From Bryobacterales bacterium (lineage in GTDB: Bacteria; Acidobacteriota; Terriglobia; Bryobacterales; Bryobacteraceae): DNA of 45,523 bases. Made by a program: the position numbers and the translations under genes. Location of the stretch: positions 1 to 45,523 of the forward strand of contig JAHCHD010000021.1 in the NCBI GenBank assembly GCA_026129915.1. The letters run 5' to 3'. The notes beneath the pieces were generated by a model that was given only the letters and a program-made list of their open reading frames with translations, ran no database searches and had not been told where the DNA came from. Positions 27,454-36,147 of this stretch are shown piece by piece. Each line of letters opens with the position of its first letter. The stretch's first letter is position 1.

Positions 27454-27864
27454 ATGAAGAACTGGATACTTGGCGGCACGGGCGGGGCCTCCGCGACTTC
27501 GGATCTGGGGCTGCTTGTGCTGCGGGTCGTAGCCGGGCTCAGCATGGCCCTAGGTCATGGCATCAAGAAACTGCCACCTCCCGAAGCGTTCGTCAAAGGC
27601 GTCACGGGAATGGGCATGCCCAGCTTCATGGCCTGGGGCGCCACTGTGGCTGAGTTTGGCGGAGGGCTGCTGTTGGTCATCGGCCTGTTCACCCGGCCCG
27701 CGGCCTTCTTGTGGATAGTCACGATGAGCGTGGCCTTGCTCGGCGTCCACGCGAAGGATCCCTTCGCAAGGCAGGAGTTAGCCCTGCTCTACCTCAGCAT
27801 GGGCATCCTCTTCCTGCTGGCTGGGCCGGGAAGGTTCGCCGTGGACCGCCTCATCAGGAAGTAG
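27454..27864 (+). CDS. DoxX-family membrane protein
   Basis: A 136-residue integral membrane protein with four predicted helices, matching DoxX size. Family features are the first-helix LVLRVVAGLSMALGHGIKKL segment, the GMPSFMAWGATVAEFGGGLLLVIGLFTRPAA segment across helices 2-3, and a final helix. DoxX proteins are linked to redox and quinone-associated functions, but the role in most bacteria is unclear. GAGGAGGAG directly precedes the start by 4 nt. Its 3' end overlaps the convergent tyrA 3' end by 11 nt (27854-27864). Confidence 0.88.
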   Translation: MKNWILGGTGGASATSDLGLLVLRVVAGLSMALGHGIKKLPPPEAFVKGVTGMGMPSFMAWGATVAEFGGGLLLVIGLFTRPAAFLWIVTMSVALLGVHAKDPFARQELALLYLSMGILFLLAGPGRFAVDRLIRK

Positions 27865-28698
27865 GCGGCTTCTCACGTAACCGACGCGCAAAGTCGGCGG
27901 CGTTGCGAAACTGCTCACTCAGTTCCACATCATCGGCGAGCCGCATGAACTGGAAGTTCCACTGCTCCAGGTAGTCGTTCATGGCTAGCATTATCTCGTC
28001 GCGGTTGGTCTCCAGAATGTCTTTCCACACACTGAACGGGCTCATTGCCAGCCGAGTCGCATCCAGCAACCCAGGCCCGGCGAGCGCTGGGGCCTTGCCG
28101 TGAAAGTGGCCTTCCAGCGAAGCGGCAAGCGCAGTGGAAAGCAATTGGGGCAGGTGGCTGGTACGCGCAACCTCAGCATCATGCACCCCGGCGGGCACCA
28201 CAACAGGTTTTGCCCCAATCGCTTCGAGGATCGGCTTCAGCGTGTCAATCCCGGAATGGTCGCGCGAATACACCGGGGACAACACCCATGGTCGCCCCTC
28301 AAATAGCCTGGCGTCGGCCTGCTCAACACCGCTCAGTTCCTGTTATGGGTGGCCGCCCACGAAGCGAAGAATCCGTCCACGTGGCGTGCCGCGTCCACGA
28401 TGGCACGTTTGGTGCTCCCCGCATCAGTCACCAACAGGTCGGGCCGGGAAAGCCCCGCAAGGCGCGGCAGCGTATCGAGGATGCTGCGAATGGTGGCGGA
28501 CAAGAGCACAAGATCGGCTTGTGGAACCGCTTCCTCAAGGGGCAGCCCCTCGTCGATAATCCCTCGTTCGAGTGCTTTGCCGAGCGTAGCGGCAGAGGAT
28601 ACCCCCAGCACCCGTGCAGCGACACCCGCCTCCCGCACCGCCAATGCAAAGGAGCCTCCAATCAGGCCTACCCCCACCACCGCCACCGTAAGTGCCAT
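27854..28698 (-). pseudogene. tyrA: Prephenate dehydrogenase, frame broken at the GGHPMAG motif
   Basis: TyrA oxidatively decarboxylates prephenate to 4-hydroxyphenylpyruvate for tyrosine. The NAD-binding N-terminus is intact (VAVVGVGLIGGSFALAV) through LVTDAGSTKRAIVDAA. Near 28366 the frame shifts by one base. The shifted frame then reads RFVGGHP followed at once by a TAA (28345-28343) where MAG is expected, and continues QELSGVEQADARLFEGRPWVL to the normal C-terminus at 27854. Relative to the family about two codons and one extra base are missing. The original frame stops at 28333. Everything outside 28336-28372 looks normal, including the dimerisation helices. It starts 7 nt after the aroF stop. 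It is a young pseudogene or a sequence error; without it tyrosine synthesis would need another route. Confidence 0.85.
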
Positions 28699-28704
28699 TT
28701 CGGG

Positions 28705-29736
28705 TTAAGCTCCCTTGCCCTGCGCCATTGTCATTCCCACTGCACCGGCGATGATGCGCAACTGGGCCATGAGGTCAGCAAATTGATCAGGAAACAGCGA
28801 CTGCGGCCCGTCGCTGAACGCCGCCGGAGGATCCGGATGCACCTCAATCAGCAGCGCATGCGCCCCTGCCGCCACGGAAGCGCGCGCCATGGGCGCCACC
28901 AGGTCCCGGCGTCCCGTGCCATGCGATGGGTCCGCCACCACCGGCAGATGCGAGAGCTTCTGCAGGACTGGAATCGCGGAGAGGTCCATCGTGTTGCGCG
29001 TCGCGGTTTCAAAGGTACGGATGCCGCGTTCGCACAGCAGCACCTCGTAATTGCCCCCGCTCAACAGATACTCCGCGGACAGCAGCAAGTCCTCCAGCGT
29101 CGCGGCAAGTCCGCGCTTCAGCAACACGGGCTTGCGCACTTCTCCCAGGTCTTTCAGCAGGCTGAAGTTCTGCATGTTGCGCGCCCCTACCTGCAGAATG
29201 TCCACATAGGGGAGCATCAGGGGAAGCTGGCTGCGGTCCATCACCTCGCTGATCACCAGCAGACCATGTGCATCAGCAGCCGCGCGCAGCAATCGCAGCC
29301 CCTCTTCGGCAAGACCTTGAAAACTGTAGGGCGACGACCGCGGCTTGAACGCGCCGCCACGTAATACCCGCGCACCACAGGCGGCCACCTGCGCGGCTGC
29401 CACTTGAATCTGCCTCTCGCCCTCCACACTGCAAGGGCCGGCCATCACCACCAGTTCGTTGCTTCCGAAACGAACCCCGTTTACCTCGATCACCGTCCCC
29501 TCCGGCTTGAAAGTCCGGTTGGCCAGCTTGTAAGGGGACACAATGCGGTGGGCTTCTTTCACGCCCTGCATCATCTCGAAGTCGAGCGGGTCAAACTCAT
29601 CACGCGGACCCACGCCGCCTAGGATGGTGTGGCGCACCCCTGTCGACCGGTGAATCGTGAAGCCAAGGGAAACCAAGCGGTCAATCACCGCCTGAACTTG
29701 CGTTTCGGGAGCGCCCTCCTGCATCACAACCAGCAT
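28705..29736 (-). CDS. aroF: 3-deoxy-7-phosphoheptulonate synthase (DAHP synthase, type I-beta)
   Basis: A 343-residue first enzyme of the shikimate pathway, condensing PEP and erythrose-4-phosphate. An N-terminal ferredoxin-like regulatory domain (about residues 1-70) precedes the TIM barrel. Barrel landmarks are [25 protein letters not shown], the [18 protein letters not shown] helix and [12 protein letters not shown] with metal-binding His. Length and layout match the AroF/AroG-beta type fused to a regulatory domain rather than to chorismate mutase; here a separate AroQ gene lies directly upstream (11-nt gap), so the pair could form a complex as in Bacillus-type fusions. The first step of the pathway is typically feedback-inhibited through that partner. 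Confidence 0.95.
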   Translation of the reverse strand: MLVVMQEGAPETQVQAVIDRLVSLGFTIHRSTGVRHTILGGVGPRDEFDPLDFEMMQGVKEAHRIVSPYKLANRTFKPEGTVIEVNGVRFGSNELVVMAGPCSVEGERQIQVAAAQVAACGARVLRGGAFKPRSSPYSFQGLAEEGLRLLRAAADAHGLLVISEVMDRSQLPLMLPYVDILQVGARNMQNFSLLKDLGEVRKPVLLKRGLAATLEDLLLSAEYLLSGGNYEVLLCERGIRTFETATRNTMDLSAIPVLQKLSHLPVVADPSHGTGRRDLVAPMARASVAAGAHALLIEVHPDPPAAFSDGPQSLFPDQFADLMAQLRIIAGAVGMTMAQGKGA

Positions 29737-29747
29737 GGTGCTCTTCG

Positions 29748-30149
29748 TTACTCCCTTGCGCTTTGCGGCGGGTCTGGCGACGTCTCCGCACTCTTGCGCT
29801 GAGTATCTGTGGCCACCTCGGCGCTCGCATTCAAACGCATCTTCTGCAGGCTGCGCATTTCGTCGACGATACGCTCAAAGATGCGCCGGACGGCGGCGTC
29901 ATCCAGCGGTCCATTGTTGTGCGAAAGAACGTTTGCCATCACGGAATCTTCCCGTTTGGGCTCATACACCGGCATCGCCAGCTGTTCCTTAATGCGACCA
30001 ATCTCCTCCACCACCGAGGTGCGCGCATTCAGCAGATGCAGAATCTCTACATCCAGCGCATCAATCTGCGCGCGTTGCTTGGAAAGTGGATGTGGAGTGG
30101 ATTCCGCTCCGCCCGTGCCAGCGCTTTCGGTGCGCACTCCGCCGCTCAT
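29748..30149 (-). CDS. AroQ-type chorismate mutase
   Basis: A 133-residue all-helical chorismate mutase (chorismate to prephenate). The core (about residues 24-105) has the AroQ pattern: [31 protein letters not shown], a [11 protein letters not shown] helix, and a final [12 protein letters not shown] helix carrying the usual Arg/Lys/Glu active-site residues. A Gly/Ser-rich N-terminus and a polar tail flank it. Its ATG overlaps the trpA stop (ATGA at 30146-30149), so it is translationally coupled to tryptophan synthase while feeding the Phe/Tyr branch. It could interact with the following DAHP synthase. Confidence 0.9.
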   Translation of the reverse strand: MSGGVRTESAGTGGAESTPHPLSKQRAQIDALDVEILHLLNARTSVVEEIGRIKEQLAMPVYEPKREDSVMANVLSHNNGPLDDAAVRRIFERIVDEMRSLQKMRLNASAEVATDTQRKSAETSPDPPQSARE

Positions 30150-30964
30150 GGAATTGCCATCTCCGGGGCGCGGGTGCCTTGCTTCAGTTCGCGCACGAAC
30201 GCTTCCAGACGTGCTTCCAGGTCGGCGCTGCTGCCGTGTTCTTCAATCAGTCGCACGATGGCGCTGCCCACCACCACCCCTTCGGCTTCCCCGCGCAAGG
30301 TCGCCACATGTTCACGCCGGCTGACGCCAAAGCCCACCGCAATCGGCTTGTCCGAGTGAGTACGCAAGGAGGTAACCATGTCCGCAACATTCCCGGCCAC
30401 TTGGTCGCGCTCGCCAGTAACACCGGTGCGCGACACCAGATAGATGAAGCCGGTGGAGTAGCGAGCCACCAACTCCAGACGGCGCGGCGTACTGGTGGGC
30501 GCGGCAAGGAAGACCGTGTCGAGGTCGTGAGCGCGCATCCGTTCCACGTAAGCCGCCGCCTCCTCCACACTCAAGTCGGTGAGCAGACAGCCGTCGATGC
30601 CGGCCTCCTTGGCCTCCGCCGCCAGGCGCTCAAAACCATAGCGCAGCACCGGGTTCAGGTAAGTGAACAGCAACAGCGGAATCTGCGACTGCTGGCGGAT
30701 GCGTCGCGCCATCTCCAGGATGCCCGCCACGCTTGCCCCGGCCTTCAGCGCCCGCTCCGCGGCTCGCTGGATAACGGGGCCATCGGCGATAGGGTCACTA
30801 AACGGTACCCCGAGTTCGATGATGTCGGCGCCGGCACGCTCCAAAGCCAGCACCAACGGAACGGTCCGCGAGGGTGTGGGGTCGCCCGCCGTCAGGTAAG
30901 CCACCAGGGCACGTTCGTCTCGCGCCTTGAGTTCTGCAAATTTCTGGGCAATGCGGCTGGTCAT
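30146..30964 (-). CDS. trpA: Tryptophan synthase alpha subunit
   Basis: A 272-residue TIM-barrel enzyme that cleaves indole-3-glycerol phosphate to indole for TrpB. Signature [19 protein letters not shown] (with catalytic-type Glu and Asp) is intact, as are the phosphate-binding loops ([10 protein letters not shown] and the GFGVSR segment). Normal length. It overlaps trpB by ATGA (30961-30964) and chorismate mutase by ATGA at its other end. Confidence 0.97.
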   Translation of the reverse strand: MTSRIAQKFAELKARDERALVAYLTAGDPTPSRTVPLVLALERAGADIIELGVPFSDPIADGPVIQRAAERALKAGASVAGILEMARRIRQQSQIPLLLFTYLNPVLRYGFERLAAEAKEAGIDGCLLTDLSVEEAAAYVERMRAHDLDTVFLAAPTSTPRRLELVARYSTGFIYLVSRTGVTGERDQVAGNVADMVTSLRTHSDKPIAVGFGVSRREHVATLRGEAEGVVVGSAIVRLIEEHGSSADLEARLEAFVRELKQGTRAPEMAIP

Positions 30965-32184
30965 AGGCCTGCGTCCAATTCCTTCAGGTTCTCGCGATAG
31001 ATGCCGATGTCCTTGTCGCCGCGGCCGGAGAGGTTCACCAGAAAAATCTTACCGGGGTACGATGGCGCCTGCCGAATGGCTTCCGCAACGCCATGGGCGC
31101 TCTCGAGCGCCGGAATGATGCCTTCGGTACGCGACAAACGCACGGCCGCTTGCAAGGCCTCCTCGTCGCTGATGTTCACATAGGCGGCGCGCCCCTGGTC
31201 ATGCAACCACGCGTGTTCCGGCCCGATAAGGGCATAGTCGAGCCCCGCGGACACGCTGTGGGTTAGGCTCACTTGGCCGTCGTCATCCTGCAACAGATAG
31301 CTGAAGGCCCCATGCAGAACCCCAGGAGCACCCCCGCTAAAGCGCGCCGCGTGGTCCCCGGTGGCCTTGCCGCGGCCACCCGCTTCCACCCCCACCAGGC
31401 GCACACCGCCATCCGGCACGAATGCGTGAAAAATGCCAATGGCGTTGCTGCCGCCACCTACACAGGCGAATACCGCATCGGGCAGCCGGCCTTCACGCTC
31501 CAGCATCTGGGCGCGGGCTTCCTTCCCCATGCAGGAATGGAATTCGCGCACCATCAGCGGGTACGGATGCGCACCAAGTGCCGAACCCAGCAGGTAGTGG
31601 GTCTCGCTGACGTTGGTCACCCAGTCGCGCATCGCCTCGTTGATGGCGTCCTTCAAGGTCTGGCTGCCATTGGATACACCCACCACTTTGGCGCCCAGCA
31701 TACGCATGCGGAAGACGTTTATCTCCTGCCGCCTCATGTCCTCAGCACCCATGTAGACCGTGCAATCCATGCCGAAGAGCGCGCAGACCGTCGCTGTGGC
31801 CACTCCATGCTGGCCGGCGCCGGTCTCGGCAATGATGCGATTCTTTCCCATGCGTCGGGCAAGCAAAGCTTGGCCCAGGCAGTTGTTGATCTTGTGCGCA
31901 CCCGTGTGGAGCAAGTCTTCACGCTTCAGATAGATGCGCGCGCCACCCAGTTCTTCGCTCAGGCGCTTGGCATAGTAGAGAGGCGTTTCGCGGCCTGCGT
32001 AGTTGTGCAGCAGGTCGTCCAGTTCCGCATGGAATGCGGGGTCGGCCTGCGCCTGCTGATAGGCGATCTCGAGTTCCTCCAGGGGCGCCATCAGCACCTC
32101 TGGCACAAATCGGCCCCCATACGGGCCAAAGTGGCCAGTGGCATCAGGCTCTGAAGTAATGGAAACTGCGGATGCACTGCTCAT
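30961..32184 (-). CDS. trpB: Tryptophan synthase beta subunit
   Basis: A 407-residue PLP enzyme joining indole and serine to make tryptophan. The PLP lysine is in [16 protein letters not shown] (K98), the GGGSNAIG phosphate-binding loop is present, and the [12 protein letters not shown] segment matches TrpB1-type. TrpA docking residues near the N-terminus ([16 protein letters not shown]) are typical. Complete length. It lies 72 nt after trpF and overlaps trpA. Only a weak GAAGGG is seen, 13 nt before the ATG. Confidence 0.97.
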   Translation of the reverse strand: MSSASAVSITSEPDATGHFGPYGGRFVPEVLMAPLEELEIAYQQAQADPAFHAELDDLLHNYAGRETPLYYAKRLSEELGGARIYLKREDLLHTGAHKINNCLGQALLARRMGKNRIIAETGAGQHGVATATVCALFGMDCTVYMGAEDMRRQEINVFRMRMLGAKVVGVSNGSQTLKDAINEAMRDWVTNVSETHYLLGSALGAHPYPLMVREFHSCMGKEARAQMLEREGRLPDAVFACVGGGSNAIGIFHAFVPDGGVRLVGVEAGGRGKATGDHAARFSGGAPGVLHGAFSYLLQDDDGQVSLTHSVSAGLDYALIGPEHAWLHDQGRAAYVNISDEEALQAAVRLSRTEGIIPALESAHGVAEAIRQAPSYPGKIFLVNLSGRGDKDIGIYRENLKELDAGL

Positions 32185-32256
32185 TCGATGCGGATAGCCC
32201 TTCTGTGGAAGCCTGGCGCATACCAGCGCCGCCGTCCGCGCGGAAACACCTTGCGA

Positions 32257-32874
32257 TCAGGAAAGTCCGCCAGCGGAACGTACGGCGTCCAGGAACGCGC
32301 GTATCTTCTTATGATCCTTGATTCCGGGGGCAGTTTCCAAGCGGGAGCAGGCATCCACGCCCCAGGGCTGGGCCAAACGCAGCGCCTCCGCTACATTGGT
32401 TGGGTCGAGCCCGCCCGCCACCACCACCGGCATGGGCAGCACACGCGCTGCTTTCCAATCAAATGGAATGCCCGCCCCGCCGTACAGAGTGCCTGCTGGG
32501 CCATCCAGCAAAATGGCCTCCACCGGCCATTCCGGAATCTCCTGCGGCACGAAACCTCCGTCCACACGAACCGCGCGCCACAGTGGAGCTAGCGCAAGAT
32601 AAGCCGCCGGATCCTCAGCCCCATGCAACTGCACGACGTCAAGGCCCACCTCACCGCGAATCGCCTCCACTTCCGCCGGCGTGGCGTTCACGAACACCCC
32701 CACTTTGCGGACCGACGCTGGCAGCGCTCGGGCAATCCTAGCCGCAAGCGCAGGCGTCACGTAGCGCGGGCTCTTTCCATAGAAATTGAAGCCCACCGCG
32801 CCTGCGCCAGCCTCTACGCTGGCGAGGGCATCCTCGAGTTTGGTGATTCCGCAGATCTTCACCAGAACGCTCAT
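32257..32874 (-). CDS. trpF: Phosphoribosylanthranilate isomerase
   Basis: A 205-residue TIM-barrel enzyme catalysing the Amadori rearrangement of phosphoribosylanthranilate. The start VKICGITKLEDA carries the catalytic-type Cys, and VGFNFYGKSPRYV follows at about residues 27-39. VVQLHGAEDPAAY, the LLDGPAGTLYGGAGIPFDW segment (general acid Asp region) and a C-terminal VAGGLDPTNVAEAL phosphate loop are normal. It follows trpC after 3 nt, suggesting coupled translation. Confidence 0.95.
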   Translation of the reverse strand: MSVLVKICGITKLEDALASVEAGAGAVGFNFYGKSPRYVTPALAARIARALPASVRKVGVFVNATPAEVEAIRGEVGLDVVQLHGAEDPAAYLALAPLWRAVRVDGGFVPQEIPEWPVEAILLDGPAGTLYGGAGIPFDWKAARVLPMPVVVAGGLDPTNVAEALRLAQPWGVDACSRLETAPGIKDHKKIRAFLDAVRSAGGLS

Positions 32875-32877
32875 AGG

Positions 32878-33672
32878 CTATTCCTGCTGGCCGCGCATCA
32901 CGCGCAGCGCCTGGGTGGCATCGCCCGACCGCATCAGATGTTCGCCCACCAGGAAAGCCTGGTAGCCCGATTGCTGCAATAGCCGCACATCCTCGTTAGT
33001 ATGGATACCGCTCTCGCTAATCCGCAGGATATCCGCCGGGATTCGCTCCGCTAACCGCAGGCTGGTGTCCAGAGTCACCTCAAACGTGTGCAGATTTCGG
33101 TTATTTACGCCAACAATGGCTGGGCCGCTATCAAGCGCGGCCTCCAGTTCCGCTTCGTCATGCACTTCCACAATCGCAGCCATGCCATACCCCGCGGCAA
33201 GTTCACGCAAGGAACGCATCTCCGCGGCAGTCAGGATTGCGGCAATCAACAGAATGGCGTCCGCTCCATGCGCCGCGGCTTGGTGTACATGCACTTCGTG
33301 GATGGTGAAATCCTTACGGAGTACAGGGAGTGCAACCGCCGCGCGCACGGCTTCTAGGTCCGCCAGCGAACCCTGAAAGAACTGCTCGTCGGTAAGCACA
33401 GAGATGGCTGCCGCGCCGCCTTGCGCATAACGGGTGGCCGTCTCCGCAGGCCGAAAATCCTCAGTGAACACGCCCTTGCTGGGGGAGGCCTTCTTCACCT
33501 CGGCGATCACCGCCGGTGGATTCGCCTGCAGTGCGGCCAGAAAGCCCCGGCGTGCCCCGCGCATCGCTTCGCCCCGCTCCGCAAATGCTTCCATCTGCGG
33601 AAACAGTTCCGGTAATGCGGCCTTCTTCTGGCGCACGATCGCGGCTAAGACATCGGGAACGGTTGCTGCCAT
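32878..33672 (-). CDS. trpC: Indole-3-glycerol phosphate synthase
   Basis: A 264-residue TIM-barrel enzyme that closes the indole ring. Landmarks: VIAEVKKASPSKGVF (catalytic Glu/Lys region), AISVLTDEQFFQGSL, VLRKDFTIHEVHVHQA (catalytic Lys), VGVNNRNLHTFEV and ISESGIHT. Complete. It lies 27 nt after the DUF58 gene on the same strand with no Shine-Dalgarno seen before its ATG, and 3 nt before trpF. trpE, trpG and trpD, which usually precede trpC, are not here. Confidence 0.97.
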   Translation of the reverse strand: MAATVPDVLAAIVRQKKAALPELFPQMEAFAERGEAMRGARRGFLAALQANPPAVIAEVKKASPSKGVFTEDFRPAETATRYAQGGAAAISVLTDEQFFQGSLADLEAVRAAVALPVLRKDFTIHEVHVHQAAAHGADAILLIAAILTAAEMRSLRELAAGYGMAAIVEVHDEAELEAALDSGPAIVGVNNRNLHTFEVTLDTSLRLAERIPADILRISESGIHTNEDVRLLQQSGYQAFLVGEHLMRSGDATQALRVMRGQQE

Positions 33673-33699
33673 GGCTGAAACGTCAGGGTAGCACGCGAG

Positions 33700-34782
33700 C
33701 TAGCGTACCGAATCCTCACTTGCCGGTCCAGGGTCGACTGCGTCGGCATCTACCCGCAGCGCACCCTGCCACTCTAAAGTCTCGAACTGGCTTTGGTTGG
33801 CGCTGATCACAATCGCAAGGTCGTATTCGGGTTCTCGCGGCATGCGCGCCGCGCGCGGCAGCGCACTCACCAGTGCCAGATAGCGAAGCACATCATACAC
33901 CGTCCCCTGCTGCGGAACGGCGATGCTCACTTCCTGGGAATGAAAGCGCAGCCGCACCTCCTCGATCGTGATTCGCCACACCAGGTAGGCTGCGCATTCC
34001 ACTGCCTTCTCAAACCACGCGGATCCTCGTCCGCCATCGTGAAGGTCCAAAAAGATTTCCACTTCCAGGCTCTCTTCGCGGGCGAACTCGCGCACCATCA
34101 GGCGGCGCGTATGCGCTGTGGCTTTCCAGTCCACGCTCTTGGCGCTCTCACCCAGCACGTAATCGCGCAGACGGTAGAAATCGTGGCCGCGCCCTTGCTG
34201 CATCGCCATAATTTCGCGGGCAACCACGGAATAGATCGTCCGCCAGTCCTGCGTGCCTTCCAGACAAGGGAAGACAATCACGTTTCGCTCAAGTACCACC
34301 GTGACGCGCCGTTCCAAAAACCCAAACGGGAAGGCCGTCGACAGCACCAGGCTGTTCCCTTTATGTAAGCCCCGTCGACCGAAAGTAAGCTCAGTGGACT
34401 CATTTACAAACTGCCCGCCGCCCACCACCGGCACGTAAAGCGGACGGACTCTGATTTCCTCTCGCGTACCGCGCAGGTGAACTGAAAACGACGGCGTCAG
34501 CCGCTTCAGATTGCGCAGCACCACGCGTCCTCCCACCGGCTGTCGGGCGCTAATCTCGTTCGGCAACTGGAAGTCCACCTCCAGTCCGGCCAGCGACAGG
34601 CGACTCACAAAGCCGGAGATCAGCCACGTTGCCAGCATCGAGGCAAAGATCAGCAGCAATAGGTTAGCAGCCGTCAGGAACGCGAGGGTTCCCACCAGCA
34701 GCATGGTGAACGCGAAAAGAAAGCCCGCCACGGTGAGCCGGTAGCGGCGAAAGCTGGTGGCTAACTTGAGCAGGGGTTTCAT
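33700..34782 (-). CDS. DUF58-domain membrane protein
   Basis: A 360-residue protein with two N-terminal transmembrane helices (about residues 16-32 and 36-58) followed by a soluble part containing the DUF58 signature: the FYRLRDYVLGESAKSVDWKATAHT segment (about 200-225). It resembles the family's RxYxxGDDxRxIDW motif, with GESAKSVDW. DUF58 proteins contain a von Willebrand-like fold and usually neighbour MoxR ATPases and transglutaminases; neither is visible here. It is 27 nt upstream of trpC, so it may be the first gene of the aromatic operon. A terminator for the next upstream gene lies at 34804-34834. Confidence 0.88.
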   Translation of the reverse strand: MKPLLKLATSFRRYRLTVAGFLFAFTMLLVGTLAFLTAANLLLLIFASMLATWLISGFVSRLSLAGLEVDFQLPNEISARQPVGGRVVLRNLKRLTPSFSVHLRGTREEIRVRPLYVPVVGGGQFVNESTELTFGRRGLHKGNSLVLSTAFPFGFLERRVTVVLERNVIVFPCLEGTQDWRTIYSVVAREIMAMQQGRGHDFYRLRDYVLGESAKSVDWKATAHTRRLMVREFAREESLEVEIFLDLHDGGRGSAWFEKAVECAAYLVWRITIEEVRLRFHSQEVSIAVPQQGTVYDVLRYLALVSALPRAARMPREPEYDLAIVISANQSQFETLEWQGALRVDADAVDPGPASEDSVR

Positions 34783-34803
34783 GCGGGTGTCGCTGGATAC
34801 GAA

Positions 34804-34834
34804 AAGAGGGCGTCAACCTGCGACGCCCCCTCTT
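34804..34834 (-). terminator. Rho-independent terminator of the sugar isomerase gene
   Basis: On the minus strand, AAGAGGGGGCGTC and GACGCCCTCTT form an 11-bp stem with a two-base bulge and a 7-nt loop, followed directly by TTTTC. It begins 17 nt after the stop of the gene at 34852-35898 and precedes the DUF58 gene, so it separates these transcription units. Confidence 0.8.
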
Positions 34835-34851
34835 ATTGGAACAGGAATCAG

Positions 34852-35898
34852 CTACGAGATTCCGAGAATCTTGCGATTGCGCGCCGTGTCGGAAGCCGCT
34901 CCCGCAAAGTCGTCGAAGGCCCGGGTTGGCACGTCGATCAGGTGGCTGGCGATGAACGGAGCGCCTTCAGCCGCGCCCTGAGCGGAATCCTTGAAGCAGC
35001 ACTCCCACTCCAGCACCGCCCAGCCGGTATACCCAGCCGCGGTCATCCGGGTGAAGACCTGGCCAAAATCCACTTCTCCATCGCCGAGGCTGCGGAAGCG
35101 CCCAGGACGCGACGTCCATCCCTGATAACCTCCGTAGACACCCGCGCGGGCATCCGGCCGGAACTCGGCGTCCTTCACATGGAATGCCTTAATGCGGGAT
35201 CCGTAATGGTCAATGAAGCCGATATAATCCATCGCCTGCAGCACAAAGTGCGAGGGATCATAGTTGATGGCCAGGCGCGGGTGGTTCCCGGCAGCTTCAA
35301 GCAGCATCTCGAAGCTGGCTCCATCGTGCAAATCCTCGCCGGGATGCAGTTCGTACGCAATATCCACTCCGTTCTCATCTGCGTAATCCAGTATGGGCTT
35401 CCAGCGCGCGGCAAGCTCCTTAAAGCCCTCTTCCACCAAACCGCCCGGACGCTGTGGCCAGGGATAGATGAATGGCCAAAGCAGCGCGCCGCTGAACGAG
35501 GGTGTTACGGTGAGTCCAAGATTGGCGCTTGCCTTGATGGCATACCGCATCTGCTGCACGGCCCACTCTGTGCGCGCCTTACTGTTACCTCGTACTTCGG
35601 GTGCGGCAAATACATCGAAAAGGTCGTCGTAAGTCGGGTGGACCGCCACAAGTTGGCCCAGCAGGTGCGACGCCAGCTCCGTGATCACCAGTCCGTTGGT
35701 CTGCCCCTGGCTCGTCGCAATAATCCTTGCTTTCGGCTGCCTTGGGGTCCGCCGAGGCTGGCTATCCCAACAGGGCACTTGCACGCCCAGATACCCCAGA
35801 TCCTTCATGTACTTGGTGATATTGGGGAGGTTATTGAAAGGCGCTTCGTCGCCCATGAACTGGGCCAAAAATACTGCGGGTCCTTGAATCTGTGGCAT
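34852..35898 (-). CDS. Sugar phosphate isomerase/epimerase (AP-endonuclease-2 fold)
   Basis: A 348-residue TIM-barrel protein of the xylose-isomerase-like superfamily. Metal-ligand candidates appear in order: Glu in IAYELHPGEDLHDG, Asp/His in LAINYDPSHF, His in IKAFHVKDAEF, and Glu in AVLEWECCF. Such proteins isomerise or epimerise sugars or inositols, and a neighbouring role in sugar catabolism is plausible, but the substrate is unknown. The start at 35898 is chosen because GGAG lies 7 nt upstream; a 14-residue longer frame lacks support. Its own terminator follows. Confidence 0.9.
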   Translation of the reverse strand: MPQIQGPAVFLAQFMGDEAPFNNLPNITKYMKDLGYLGVQVPCWDSQPRRTPRQPKARIIATSQGQTNGLVITELASHLLGQLVAVHPTYDDLFDVFAAPEVRGNSKARTEWAVQQMRYAIKASANLGLTVTPSFSGALLWPFIYPWPQRPGGLVEEGFKELAARWKPILDYADENGVDIAYELHPGEDLHDGASFEMLLEAAGNHPRLAINYDPSHFVLQAMDYIGFIDHYGSRIKAFHVKDAEFRPDARAGVYGGYQGWTSRPGRFRSLGDGEVDFGQVFTRMTAAGYTGWAVLEWECCFKDSAQGAAEGAPFIASHLIDVPTRAFDDFAGAASDTARNRKILGIS

Positions 35899-36147
35899 AG
35901 AATTGCTCCGTTGAATTTCGAGAATGCGCGCCGCTAACAATCTGTGGAAAGCCCTGGGGCCGCCTCAATTGGGGTGCCTCAAGGAACTGATTTCAAGCAG
36001 TCCTTACCCGAACTGCAAGCTCTCCCAATGGGTTTTCCAACAAGCCGTTACGCAGCGAACGCCGTGCTCCACCCGCCATCGTATGCCAAGCGCCCGAAAA
36101 AGGCCACTGGCGGCGGGAGATTTCGTCGCGGCGACACCGTCGCCGAG

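Noticed and set aside
28045..29364. Plus-strand ORF of about 440 codons across the aroF and tyrA genes
   Set aside because: It runs antisense to aroF and tyrA and its translation has no recognisable domain; the shikimate genes are unmistakable.
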